From Unio delphinus (taxonomy: Eukaryota > Mollusca > Bivalvia > Unionida > Unionidae): DNA of 64,000 bases. A program made the translations under genes and the position numbers. Positions 28,660-36,112 of this stretch are shown piece after piece; within the stretch, counting starts at the first letter, position 1, and each line of letters starts with the position of its first letter. The stretch lies in the NCBI GenBank assembly GCA_029339505.1, contig JAQISU010000025.1:916001-980000 (forward strand), given 5' to 3'. The notes under the pieces are model-generated. The model searched no databases. It saw nothing but the letters and a program-made list of their open reading frames with translations, and was not told the DNA's origin.

Positions 28660-29450
28660 CTTAGTATACCCAGAAGCTTAATGCGATTATAGGTGATTAT
28701 GATTATATATAATGAATGACGACGGCACATTCACCGTTTTGAACCCCCTTGGTGTTTTATACATCAAGCAGCGCGCTCAACGGTTACAACCGACAAACAT
28801 ATAACAATAGATTATAGGTGAACAATGAATGAATTGATTTCAATGACAATGACGACGACACAATAACCCCTGATCTAGTGTGGTAGGCGGTTATACACAT
28901 AGGACGGTACAACAATAGATTATAGGTGACACAATGAATGAATTGATTTCAATGACAATGGATGACGCGGGCTATTCTACATTCAAGTGTAAACAAAACC
29001 GCAAAATCGAAACTTTGGTTTTGAATGTCAATAATAACGTTCATACCACGTGTGACGGTGTGGTTTTGTTTACACTTGAATTTCGGCTAAATGCCCAATT
29101 ATAATAAAGACGAATTTGTATATATACACTCATTACGACGAGGTGATATAAAATAGGTGTAGTGATTGTAATTATTTGTTTGTTTATTAGCGATCACTGA
29201 CAATGTTGAAAACACGCATAATACTTGAAACAGACATTAAAAAAAATGTTTAAATACGACATGTCTATAAAACAGTTCTGTTAATACTTGAAAAAAGACA
29301 AAATTGATTGTGTTTTGTTCGGATTTATTTAATTATAACAGCCAATCAAAAATCGAAGATTTTCCAACGCTAGTATTTCCGTGTTTAAGATCCGTAACTC
29401 TGTCATTGGTGGAAATCCTACGGATTTCACACGCGTTATACCTAACGGAG
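28660..29450. other. main non-coding region of Polinton
   Basis: No gene. It contains two direct repeats of about 50 bp (near 28805 and 28911: ATAGATTATAGGTGA, then AATGAATGAATTGATTTCAA), a third partial GATTATAGGTGA at 28685, a perfect 20-bp inverted repeat (28981-29082), and GAAATCCTACGGATTTC (a mini-hairpin near 29411). TATATATACAC near 29117 may be a promoter. It lies between the structural block and the HNH/replication side, a reasonable place for divergent control signals or an internal replication signal. Confidence 0.6.
28981..29082. repeat. 20-bp perfect inverted repeat, 62-bp spacer
   Basis: ATTCAAGTGTAAACAAAACC (28981-29000) pairs perfectly with 29063-29082. The spacer carries GGTTTTGAATGTCAATAATA and an ACGTGTGACGGTGTG stretch. 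Confidence 0.9.
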
Positions 29451-29945
29451 TTATCTCCCTACGTAAGAAAACTGAATTTTGTTTTTAAAACGTTTTGAAA
29501 AAGCCGTCTTATAAATTCCCTCTGCTACTTTTTGTACTGAGAAGGGGTGAATATCGAAATACTTACCAGCTTCTGACATTGATTGAAATACCATCTCCGT
29601 GTCAGTATTAAACGATCTTACTGGTCTAGCAATTTTCGAGTATTTCCCAGTTCCTCCTCGTTTGGAGTTTTCACGCTGCGTTATAGCTTGAAGGTTGTTC
29701 AACTTGTTATTCTTGGGATTAGAATCAATATGATCAATAACAAAACCATCCTTGATTAATCCATTATGCACTTCATAAACGAAACGGTGATTAAGATACT
29801 TCTTCCCTTCAGCAGTAGTAAACATCAAATACCCTATACCATTATCCCATCCAACAGATTTCTTGAGTCTACAATGTCTGACAATACCATCACGAGAAGC
29901 TTCGTAATTTTTAATAATAGGATGTCTTTGAAATTCTTGGCTCAT
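29451..29945 (-). CDS. NUMOD4-HNH-NUMOD1 endonuclease
   Basis: 164 aa. N-terminal NUMOD4-like segment (NYEASRDGIVR, 13-23), HNH core with HRFVYEVHNG (53-62), VIDHIDSNPKNNKLNNLQ (69-86; His72 and Asn79/80 region) and a C-terminal NUMOD1-like DNA-binding helix block (about 107-150, RPVRSFNTDTEMVFQSMSEA then KTAFSKRFK). This is the architecture of phage and NCLDV homing endonucleases, which nick or cut specific DNA. It stands alone in the Polinton without an intron or intein, so it may act as a mobility gene or an adopted nuclease. A TATATAAATG start context directly abuts its ATG. All core residues are present. Confidence 0.85.
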   Translation of the reverse strand: MSQEFQRHPIIKNYEASRDGIVRHCRLKKSVGWDNGIGYLMFTTAEGKKYLNHRFVYEVHNGLIKDGFVIDHIDSNPKNNKLNNLQAITQRENSKRGGTGKYSKIARPVRSFNTDTEMVFQSMSEAGKYFDIHPFSVQKVAEGIYKTAFSKRFKNKIQFSYVGR

Positions 29946-29960
29946 TTATATATAATATAT

Positions 29961-30290
29961 CTATTTGTCTAATTCGTTAATTGGCTGAATTATAACATTG
30001 GAAAATATTTTTATATAATCAGCCGTAGTTTTTATGATTTTGCTATTGACGTCGTCAGGATTTTTGATTCTTCGCTTGTCATAATAACGTTTTAACTCTC
30101 TATAACGCTTACCCCCGCAATTAATGCATAACTGCGACTTGCCTCTTACACCTACCCCACAATGCAAGCATGGTAGAGGTCCCTCCGAACCGTTTCTCAC
30201 ACTCTGCATATGATACCCACAGAATTCATTTCTACATGATTTGTTACACGGAGTCTTTGATCCAATCATAAGCCATTTGCAATGATTCAT
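29961..30290 (-). CDS. Cys-rich zinc-binding protein
   Basis: 109 aa. Two metal-binding clusters: C4, C15, C19, C24 with H27 (CGYH), and C41/C44 with C55/C58 (CLHCG...CINCG, a zinc ribbon), then a basic helical tail. No enzyme motif. Small proteins with this Cys layout occur in related elements as far as I recall, with no assigned role. Its ATG overlaps, on the opposite strand, the longest possible PolB start; the PolB gene more likely starts 43 bases away at 30333. Confidence 0.6.
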   Translation of the reverse strand: MNHCKWLMIGSKTPCNKSCRNEFCGYHMQSVRNGSEGPLPCLHCGVGVRGKSQLCINCGGKRYRELKRYYDKRRIKNPDDVNSKIIKTTADYIKIFSNVIIQPINELDK

Positions 30291-30332
30291 TATATAAAAT
30301 TTTCTTATTTAAATACTTGTTTTAATTATAAT

Positions 30333-32065
30333 ATGAAGGAGTTCAAGAGATTATCGAAAATTAAGCCTTGGAAAAATGTTAGATTTAATCTCGATAGAAT
30401 CTCTGATATACCTAAAAGTCTAGTAGATGATAAACCACTATTGAGTAAAATCAGCGACTGTTTTAATGAGTTTAAGCGTGATGGAGCATCTCATACGTGG
30501 TCGACATTTCGAATTATTGATGAAGATGTCAATATACCCATAATTGATGCTACTATGAATGATATAAGAGCAGCTGTGATACTTTCACACCTTGGTGAAA
30601 TTGCAAAGCAATTTCTACGGAGGTATTTTTTTAGAATAAAATTCATTATCGAAGAGGAAGGTGAATGGATTATCAGAGATAAATTTGACCCAATCCTTAA
30701 GGATAAAAAAACTGTTATTGTGAGTAGAGATTCCAAACCAGGAACTCTAACTGGGATTGACAAACCATACTATGAGAAATCTTACCCTGTAACAGCAGTT
30801 GTGTATGGGTTATATCCAATAAATAATAATCCTAATATTGCAAAACTAGCTCCAATGTTTTCATCATCAGTGGCTTTGCCACTTAATTGTGTAGCAACAC
30901 GGTTAATAGAACACTTCAAAAATGCATCCCGGGGAAACAAATTAACTGAACAACGACGAAACAAAATAACCGAATGGGAATTGACAGTGAAACAGCGCGG
31001 GGCAACAATTTCCGATATAGCTAAATTAGAAGCATTATTAAAATTTCCAATATCGGTAGCGACAATAACCGGAGAAATATTATACGAACCGAAATATCAA
31101 TCGCGAGGAGCTCCAATTGAAATTATTGATCATAACAAACACGCGTGGACACCAGCGGTAAATATATTTCCACGAGAAAGAACTGTTCGATATATCCCTA
31201 AAGAATTTTCTAGGGATGGTTTCTATGAAGAGAAATTATTTGATGCTATTCACACATTAACCAAAGACGACCCTGTGTCAATGTGGTTACTCAGGAGTAA
31301 TGAGGATCCGGAAATAGGATTTGATCAGTTTGTAAAACCAAATGGTGAATTATATCGAACTGAAGAATTAGATACTAGAATGAGAAAAATCGCTAATGAG
31401 TACTTAGAAGGAAACACTAATGTTTCTACTGTAGAAAAACTACTTACGGATAGTTTTACTATTCCATCAGTGGTAGCTCACTTCGCACGAGAAAAGAATT
31501 CATGGCGCCCAACACGAAGTGATTTTCTCAATGACGTGAAGTTGAGTTGCGTCGAATTTGGTCATGGAGGATTGTGGAATACGAAATACTCACGTGATGG
31601 TATGATTTCAATTGATATATCCGCGTGTTATCCTGGAAGTTTTCTCGGATATGGAGAATGCTCTGAATATTTTAAACGATTTGGACATCCCACACATGAA
31701 ATGACTCGTGTTGCGATTAATGGTCCATTGCCTGGAACTGCTAGCAGTTCTAATTTTGATTTAACCGGGTTCGCTCGTGTGATATCATTCGAATTAGCTA
31801 CAGGGTTACATCCGTGTAGTTATCTTTGGCTTGGTAGACATATGTATGAAAAAGCGTGGATGCCAATTGTGCTATTGCGGTATATGATCGATTGTGGTAT
31901 GTTAACATCATTAATTGTCAGTGAAGCGATTATTTGTTATAACGCGCAGAAAGATGTTTGGTTACCAAAACCCGATCTAGAAAAAATAATTAACGAACAA
32001 CGAAAACAATTGGGAGATTGTGAAACACTTATGGATTGGTCTAAGAGGTTATTCGAAGATATTTC
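30333..32065 (+). pseudogene. protein-primed family B DNA polymerase, 3'-truncated
   Basis: About 578 polymerase residues from ATG 30333 (MKEFKRL; preceded by ATTATAAT). The thumbprint is palm motif A, SIDISACYPGSF with Asp428 and Tyr433-Pro434, followed by the GECSEYFKRFGHPTH and RVAINGPLPG blocks typical of Polinton/adintovirus PolB. The frame then meets antisense integrase sequence at about 32062-32066 and stops at 32162. Everything C-terminal of motif A, including palm motifs B and C with the second catalytic Asp, is missing, so the enzyme cannot polymerise. The remaining frame has no stops, so the deletion is recent relative to decay. Confidence 0.85.
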
Positions 32066-32066
32066 A
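32062..32066. other. deletion junction fusing PolB and integrase tail to tail
   Basis: Left of here the plus strand codes PolB; right of here the minus strand codes integrase. Each is a good match to its family up to this point and neither continues past it. The two convergent genes were cut internally by one deletion. Confidence 0.75.
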
Positions 32067-32395
32067 AATGCAGAAGCTACTTCAGTAGATGATTTTGTCC
32101 TTAACGGTTCTGCTTCTTTGTATCGACTTGCAATATCAACTAACGTTAACGCGTATTTGTAACCGTTGTCATGCGGCAGAAATAGTATATCAGCTTGATG
32201 AACTTCATTAGGTGTTGTAACATCAAAATGCGAATAGTTAATTTGTTTAGGCGCTGGTAGATAAATTTGCCATATTGCTTGTTTAGATAACCAGTTTGCC
32301 GCTGTAGTTTTTTTCACCTTTGATGCACTAGCTAGTTTATTGATTGCTGCGTAACCTCTCCAGTATCCTCTCGGAGAATAATAAATAGATTCCAT
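32065..32395 (-). pseudogene. retroviral-type (DDE) integrase, 3'-truncated
   Basis: About 110 integrase residues from ATG 32395. YYSPRGYWRG at the N-terminus, WLSKQAIWQIYLPAPK, HQADILFLPHD (first catalytic Asp, residue 69), YALTLVDIASRYKEAEPL: the Polinton c-integrase pattern. It breaks off at the PolB junction (about 32065), losing the second catalytic Asp and the Glu of the DDE triad and any chromodomain. The frame reads on for 42 codons into antisense PolB. A perfect palindrome AAAATGCTAGCATTTT stands directly upstream (32399-32414). Confidence 0.88.
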
Positions 32396-32398
32396 ATT

Positions 32399-32414
32399 AA
32401 AATGCTAGCATTTT
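32399..32414. repeat. perfect 16-nt palindrome upstream of integrase
   Basis: AAAATGCTAGCATTTT, the same core as the units at 22107, 26150, 26246 and 26503. It lies between the PLA2 stop codon and the integrase ATG. Confidence 0.75.
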
Positions 32415-32773
32415 CAATTACCAGCACCTAACATCAATTTACCCTTCATAGCAGATTTTACCAACCACGAAGCCAATTTTTCTTTGAAGGATTTATCAGG
32501 AATAGCATTTAACGCATGAATTAATTTTACATCTGCGAGATGTCTGTGTTGAAGATTGCTGCTTTTATAAGCGACATCATGAGCATGACACGCCTTATCA
32601 ATAGCGTTTATTGGATACTCGCCGGGTCGGGGTAAATTTTGATCATCAAGTCTGATATCTAATCGTGTTCCCGGTCCACAGTAGCTATATCCTGGAAGGT
32701 GCTTTTCTCCTGGATACTTTGCCCACGGTGTTTCTGGGAGTTTTGTCAATTTGGCTGCAATATCACCTCCTCG
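32414..32773 (-). CDS. parvovirus-type phospholipase A2 domain, -1 frame extension
   Basis: A PLA2 of the VP1-unique/group type used by small viruses to leave the endosome. Motifs: GYSYCGPGTRLD (Ca-binding loop YCGPG) and DKACHAHDVAY with the catalytic His-Asp pair, then LADVKL with the second Asp. The frame has no ATG before these motifs; its first methionines are near the C-terminus. It is open in -1 phase from the heptamer at 32773-32779 in the zinc-ribbon gene and reads RGGDIAAKLTKLPETPW into the domain. The likely product is a zinc ribbon-PLA2 fusion. In relatives, as I recall, the two domains are one chain. Without frameshifting it could only start at TTG 32749. Confidence 0.82.
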   Translation of the reverse strand, partial: RGGDIAAKLTKLPETPWAKYPGEKHLPGYSYCGPGTRLDIRLDDQNLPRPGEYPINAIDKACHAHDVAYKSSNLQHRHLADVKLIHALNAIPDKSFKEKLASWLVKSAMKGKLMLGAGN

Positions 32774-32928
32774 TTTTTTTTTAAAGGTTTCGTGGAAGTA
32801 AATCTAAATTTTTTCGTACTACATTGTACGCATTTACCAGAAAGCGCTGATCGATTATTTTTCGTTGTAATCGTCGTCAAGTCATTTGTGCCAGTACGCG
32901 TCCTACACTTCACACAATATAGATCCAT
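32746..32928 (-). CDS. DUF5679-like zinc ribbon protein (frameshift donor)
   Basis: 60 aa. CVKC (5-8) and CVQC (33-36) form a zinc ribbon, followed by a basic KKFRFTSTKPLKKNEE stretch. It stops at 32746 and overlaps the PLA2 frame. The codons TTA AAA AAA AAC near the end contain the slippery heptamer. TATATATAA stands just upstream of the ATG, in an 18-bp gap shared with the divergent ATPase gene. Confidence 0.75.
   Translation of the reverse strand: MDLYCVKCRTRTGTNDLTTITTKNNRSALSGKCVQCSTKKFRFTSTKPLKKNEEVILQPN
32773..32779 (-). promoter_or_regulatory. -1 ribosomal frameshift heptamer A AAA AAC
   Basis: In the zinc-ribbon frame the codons AAA AAA AAC end in A AAA AAC, a classical strong eukaryotic -1 slippery heptamer. 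Slippage here continues in the PLA2 frame (CGA GGA GGT), which is open to the PLA2 stop. The run is nine A long, so a simple indel or a sequencing error is the alternative. Confidence 0.6.
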
Positions 32929-32946
32929 AATTTATATATAACAGTT
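32929..32946. promoter_or_regulatory. 18-bp divergent promoter with TATATATAA
   Basis: The entire gap between the zinc-ribbon ATG (-) and the ATPase ATG (+) is 18 bp and contains TTATATATAA, readable as a TATA box on both strands. Confidence 0.55.
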
Positions 32947-33609
32947 ATGAATGTAATTGATTATTCAGCTACTCGACGACGGGAACCTATTAGACACCAT
33001 GCAATGTTACCAAATTCTATTCGCGCGATTATCATCGGACCATCTGGAAGTGGTAAAACACAATTGCTACTTAATTTGATAACGAGATGGATGAAGTGGG
33101 ATAAATTGTACATGATTGCTCCGAGTGTAGACGATCAACGATGTTATGAAGTATTAAAGGATTTTAATGATGCCGCGCAAGAAATTAACGGTGATGGTGT
33201 TATTGAGTTTATAACCGATATCGAAGAGGCACCGAATATTGATGATATTGATGGAAGTATTAACAATTTAGTCGTATATGATGATATCATGTTAGATAAT
33301 CAAAAGAATCCTGCTAGAATATTTTCCCGGGGGCGTCACAAAAACACCGATGTGATATATATCACTCAACGTTACACTCAAATACCAAAAGTGATCAGAG
33401 ATAACTGCAATATGCTGTGTGTATTTAACGGAGTTGATACTCATACTCTTAGAAATATTTGGCAAACTTGGTGCGGTGGTGATATGGATCATAATCAATT
33501 TAAAAATTTCTTTAGCCGCGCTCAGTCAATCCCACACGGATTTGTGACGATAAATTTATCAGACCCTCGGACAAGATATCGTGTCGGACTTGATCAAATA
33601 TTTAGTTAG
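32947..33609 (+). CDS. A32/FtsK-HerA-type DNA packaging ATPase
   Basis: 220 aa. Walker A GPSGSGKT (31-38), Walker B NLVVYDDIM with Asp112-Asp113, a YITQRY sensor block (138-143) with Gln141, and a C-terminal PHGFVTINLSDPRTRYR region, all typical of the genome-packaging ATPases of Polintons, adintoviruses and NCLDVs (poxvirus A32 family). It would drive DNA into the capsid. Length is normal for the family. Its last eight codons and stop lie inside the perfect inner terminal repeat, so their sequence is constrained by, and copied at, the other end. The frame is intact. Confidence 0.92.
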   Translation: MNVIDYSATRRREPIRHHAMLPNSIRAIIIGPSGSGKTQLLLNLITRWMKWDKLYMIAPSVDDQRCYEVLKDFNDAAQEINGDGVIEFITDIEEAPNIDDIDGSINNLVVYDDIMLDNQKNPARIFSRGRHKNTDVIYITQRYTQIPKVIRDNCNMLCVFNGVDTHTLRNIWQTWCGGDMDHNQFKNFFSRAQSIPHGFVTINLSDPRTRYRVGLDQIFS

Positions 33610-33868
33610 CGCATTAGCAGCCGAGGAGGTGAACGTCAACTAAATGGCGTCTTTTTTTTTTACCCGAAAACTCCACGAATTTTCCAAGCATCGTTAACTC
33701 AGAACTGAAAGTTCCAAGCAGCAAAGGGGATGGTGACAACAAAAATGGCGTCGTTTTTTTTTAAATTTTATTTTGATGAATGGAGGTTTATATTAAGCAT
33801 TTTCGAGAAAGCCTCAGTTTGCTAAATCGACGCCTGTAAAAGTTGGTCTGTTCACCCTCTCTGCTGCT
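33586..33868 (-). repeat. right terminal inverted repeat of Polinton
   Basis: Counterpart of 20086-20295, but 73 bp longer between the inner and outer zones. That extra stretch carries a second ACGACGCCATTTTTGTTG-like block (about 33740-33765), apparently a diverged tandem copy of the inner-zone start. The ATPase gene ends inside the inner zone (stop at 33609). Confidence 0.88.
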
Positions 33869-34205
33869 CAAGGTAATACACTGGACTTTTGCAGTCTAAA
33901 TATAGCACATAGCTTGTGCGTGGGAGGTCATGGGTTCGAATCCCATCTGAGTCATACCCAAGACTTATAAAAATGTTACTAACAGCTGCCATGCCAGTTG
34001 CTCAGCATTAAGAGGTTAGTGTTAGGACTGGTTGACCTGGCATCAGGATAATGTGACTGGGTGGGATGTAATGCTGCATGTCTGTGGCATGATGCCCCAG
34101 TGCTAGACTTCACTATAAACTGTCATGCTGAAGACATAATAGTGATATGATTAAAAAAATTGTTAAAGCTACATTAAAAATCCAAATCACACACACACTT
34201 GTTAC
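33869..34205 (+). mobile_element. SINE family A, 3' part of copy split by Polinton
   Basis: Starts with CAAGG (right target duplication) and GTAATACACTGGAC, continues through TGGGTTCGAATCCCATCTGA (box B) and the family A body (CAGGATAATGTGACTGGGTG, AGTGCTAGACTTCACTATAA, TTGTTAAAGCTACATTAAAA) to a (CA)n tail. Together with 20068-20085 it is one SINE. Confidence 0.8.
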
Positions 34206-34448
34206 TGCCCTGAACATGATCATTAATTATTCTTTATTGTGTGGTGCATATTTTGATAATACAGAGATATAGGTATTAACATACAATGCAAGCTACATTT
34301 TGCAACTGCAGCTAGCAAAAATACTGCATAAACTTTAGAACTGTTGTTGATTTTGTGCTAATTGGTTATGTCAGCAAGTGGTGCAGAATCTCAATGCAAG
34401 AGTAATCTAGGTCTACACAATTTGCTGTTGGTTGCACAGTATGCACAA

Positions 34449-35300
34449 AGCTTAGCTTGAGCTACATGTACCTGAAAATTGGATTAACATGGTAAGATTA
34501 AAACTTAGCTTAAGCTACATGTATCTGAATGTTGGATTCACATGGTTAGATTAAGGCTTAGCTTGACCTACATGTACCTGAATGTTGGATTAATATAGAT
34601 TAAAACTTAGCTTGAGTTACATGTACCTGAAAGTTGGATTAACATAATTAGATTAAGACTTAGCTTGTGCTGAAAGTTGGATTAACATGGTTAGATTAAG
34701 GCTTAGCTTGAGCTACATGAACCTGAAAAATGGAAAATGGATTAACATGGTTAGATTAAGGCTTAGCTTGAGCTACATGTACCTGAAAAATGGATTAACA
34801 TGGTTAGATTAAGGCTTAGCTTGAGTTACATGTACCTGGAAATTAGATTGGCATGGTTACAGGAAGACATCACTTAAACTTCCTAAAATTAGGTTTAATG
34901 TGGTTAGAGTAGGGCACATTTTAAACTATCTGAATGTTGGATTAACATGGTTAGATTAAGGCTTAGCTTGAGTTACATGTACCTGAATGTTGGATTAACA
35001 TAGATTAAGGCTTAGCTTGAGCTACATGTACCTGAAAATTAGACTGGCCTGGGTACAGGAAGATATTACTTGAACTAACTGAAAGCAATGTTTAATTTTG
35101 GTTAGAGTAGGGCACATTTTGAACTATCTGAAAGTTGGATTAACAAGGTTAGATTAAGGGTTAGCTTGAGCTACATGTACCAGAAAATTAGAATGGCATG
35201 GGTACAGGAAGATATTACTTGAACTAACTGAAAGCAATGTTTAATTTTGGTTAGAGTAGGGCACATTTTGAACTATCTGAAAGTTGGATTAACATGATTA
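34449..35300. repeat. 53-bp minisatellite next to exon 4
   Basis: About 14 diverged units built on GCTTAGCTTGAGCTACATGT, ACCTGAAAATTGGATTAACA, TGGTTAGATTAAG. Some units are swapped for a longer variant with CTGGCCTGGGTACAGGAAGA (34850, 35040, 35190). The array stops about 35 bp before the acceptor of the next carrier exon. Confidence 0.9.
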
Positions 35301-35334
35301 GAGTAAGGAGATTTCCATTTTTTTTCTCTTTCAG

Positions 35335-35486
35335 ATATCATAATTTACCTGAAGTTTTTATGAAAATTTATCGAGAAGAAGGGTTCCGAGTTCTCTATCG
35401 AGGATTCTCACCAACAGTTCTAGGTGCAATCCCATACTCAGGCATTAGTTTCTTCACATATGAAACATTAAAGAAGTTACATGCTG
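35335..35486 (+). CDS. SLC25A42: SLC25A42-like carrier, fourth visible exon
   Basis: Acceptor TCTTTCAG (35333-35334), donor GTAAGT at 35487; completes an Arg codon and leaves one base. Codes [20 protein letters not shown] and [17 protein letters not shown], the second matrix helix and helix 4, nearly word for word the SLC25A42 pattern. Confidence 0.92.
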
Positions 35487-35830
35487 GTAAGTTCGTATCT
35501 AACCTTATCCAGGATAATGATAAAGAAATTCGCTTTTTTTCCTGGACAATTCTGGCTACATAATTGTCATTATCCAAGATATGAGAGCAAACATGGGTAA
35601 AATCCATAAAATACAAACTTCAGATATATTATAATTTTAAAATGTTCTAGACATCATTAGTATCATCATTAGGCACATCTGCATCAAAGGTTGCCTCTCT
35701 TAATGGCCTTTTACATTAAGCGGTATGTACATTGTGTCTTTCTACATCCCTGTGCTTGCAGAGGGATCAACGCAACAAAATCAAACCAGAATCCAAGCAT
35801 TGAATTATATTCATTGTTTTTGTGTTTTTT

Positions 35831-36112
35831 AGGTTCTGTAATATACCCATTTATCATGGTTGTTCAGTATAACCATTTATTAAGGCTGTGTGATATACCC
35901 ATTTATCAAGGTTGTGTGATAGACCATTTTATCAAAGATTTGTGATATACCCATTTTTCAAGGTTGTGTGATAGACCTATTTATCAGTGTTGTGTGATAT
36001 ACCCATTTATCAAGGTTGTGTGATATACCCATTTATCAAGGTTGTGTGATATACCCATTTATCACGGTTGTGTAATATACCCATTTATCAAGAATATGTG
36101 ATTAATCACTTA
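35831..36112. repeat. 26-bp minisatellite, about 11 units
   Basis: Units of GTTGTGTGATATACCCATTT plus ATCAAG with substitutions, in the fourth carrier intron. Directly after, 36200-36275 carries a two-copy duplication of ACTAAAATCAGATAACTGAA. Confidence 0.9.

Larger units (their letters stand above)
20086..33868. mobile_element. Maverick/Polinton (adintovirus-like) element, defective
   Basis: 13,783 bp bounded by inverted repeats. The outermost 23 bases (20086-20108 and 33846-33868, AGCAGCAGAG..GGGTGAACAG) match at 22 of 23 and are flanked by CAAGG on both sides. An inner 80-bp repeat (20216-20295, 33586-33665) is perfect. Content: protease, major capsid, penton-like, fibre-like, pX/pVI-like proteins, PolB, integrase, A32-type ATPase, PLA2. 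That set defines Mavericks/Polintons and their viral form, adintoviruses. PolB and integrase are both truncated by a deletion, so this copy is non-autonomous. Other gene frames are open, suggesting a fairly young insertion. Confidence 0.92.

Noticed and set aside
20086..33868. Virophage rather than Polinton
   Set aside because: The family wording of capsid, adenain, retroviral-type integrase, PLA2 and protein-primed PolB together fits Maverick/adintovirus; virophage hallmarks such as their distinct capsid pair were not seen.
33901..33960. tRNA gene
   Set aside because: Box B is good (GGTTCGAATCCC), but there is no cloverleaf and the stretch is the head of SINE family A, repeated elsewhere.
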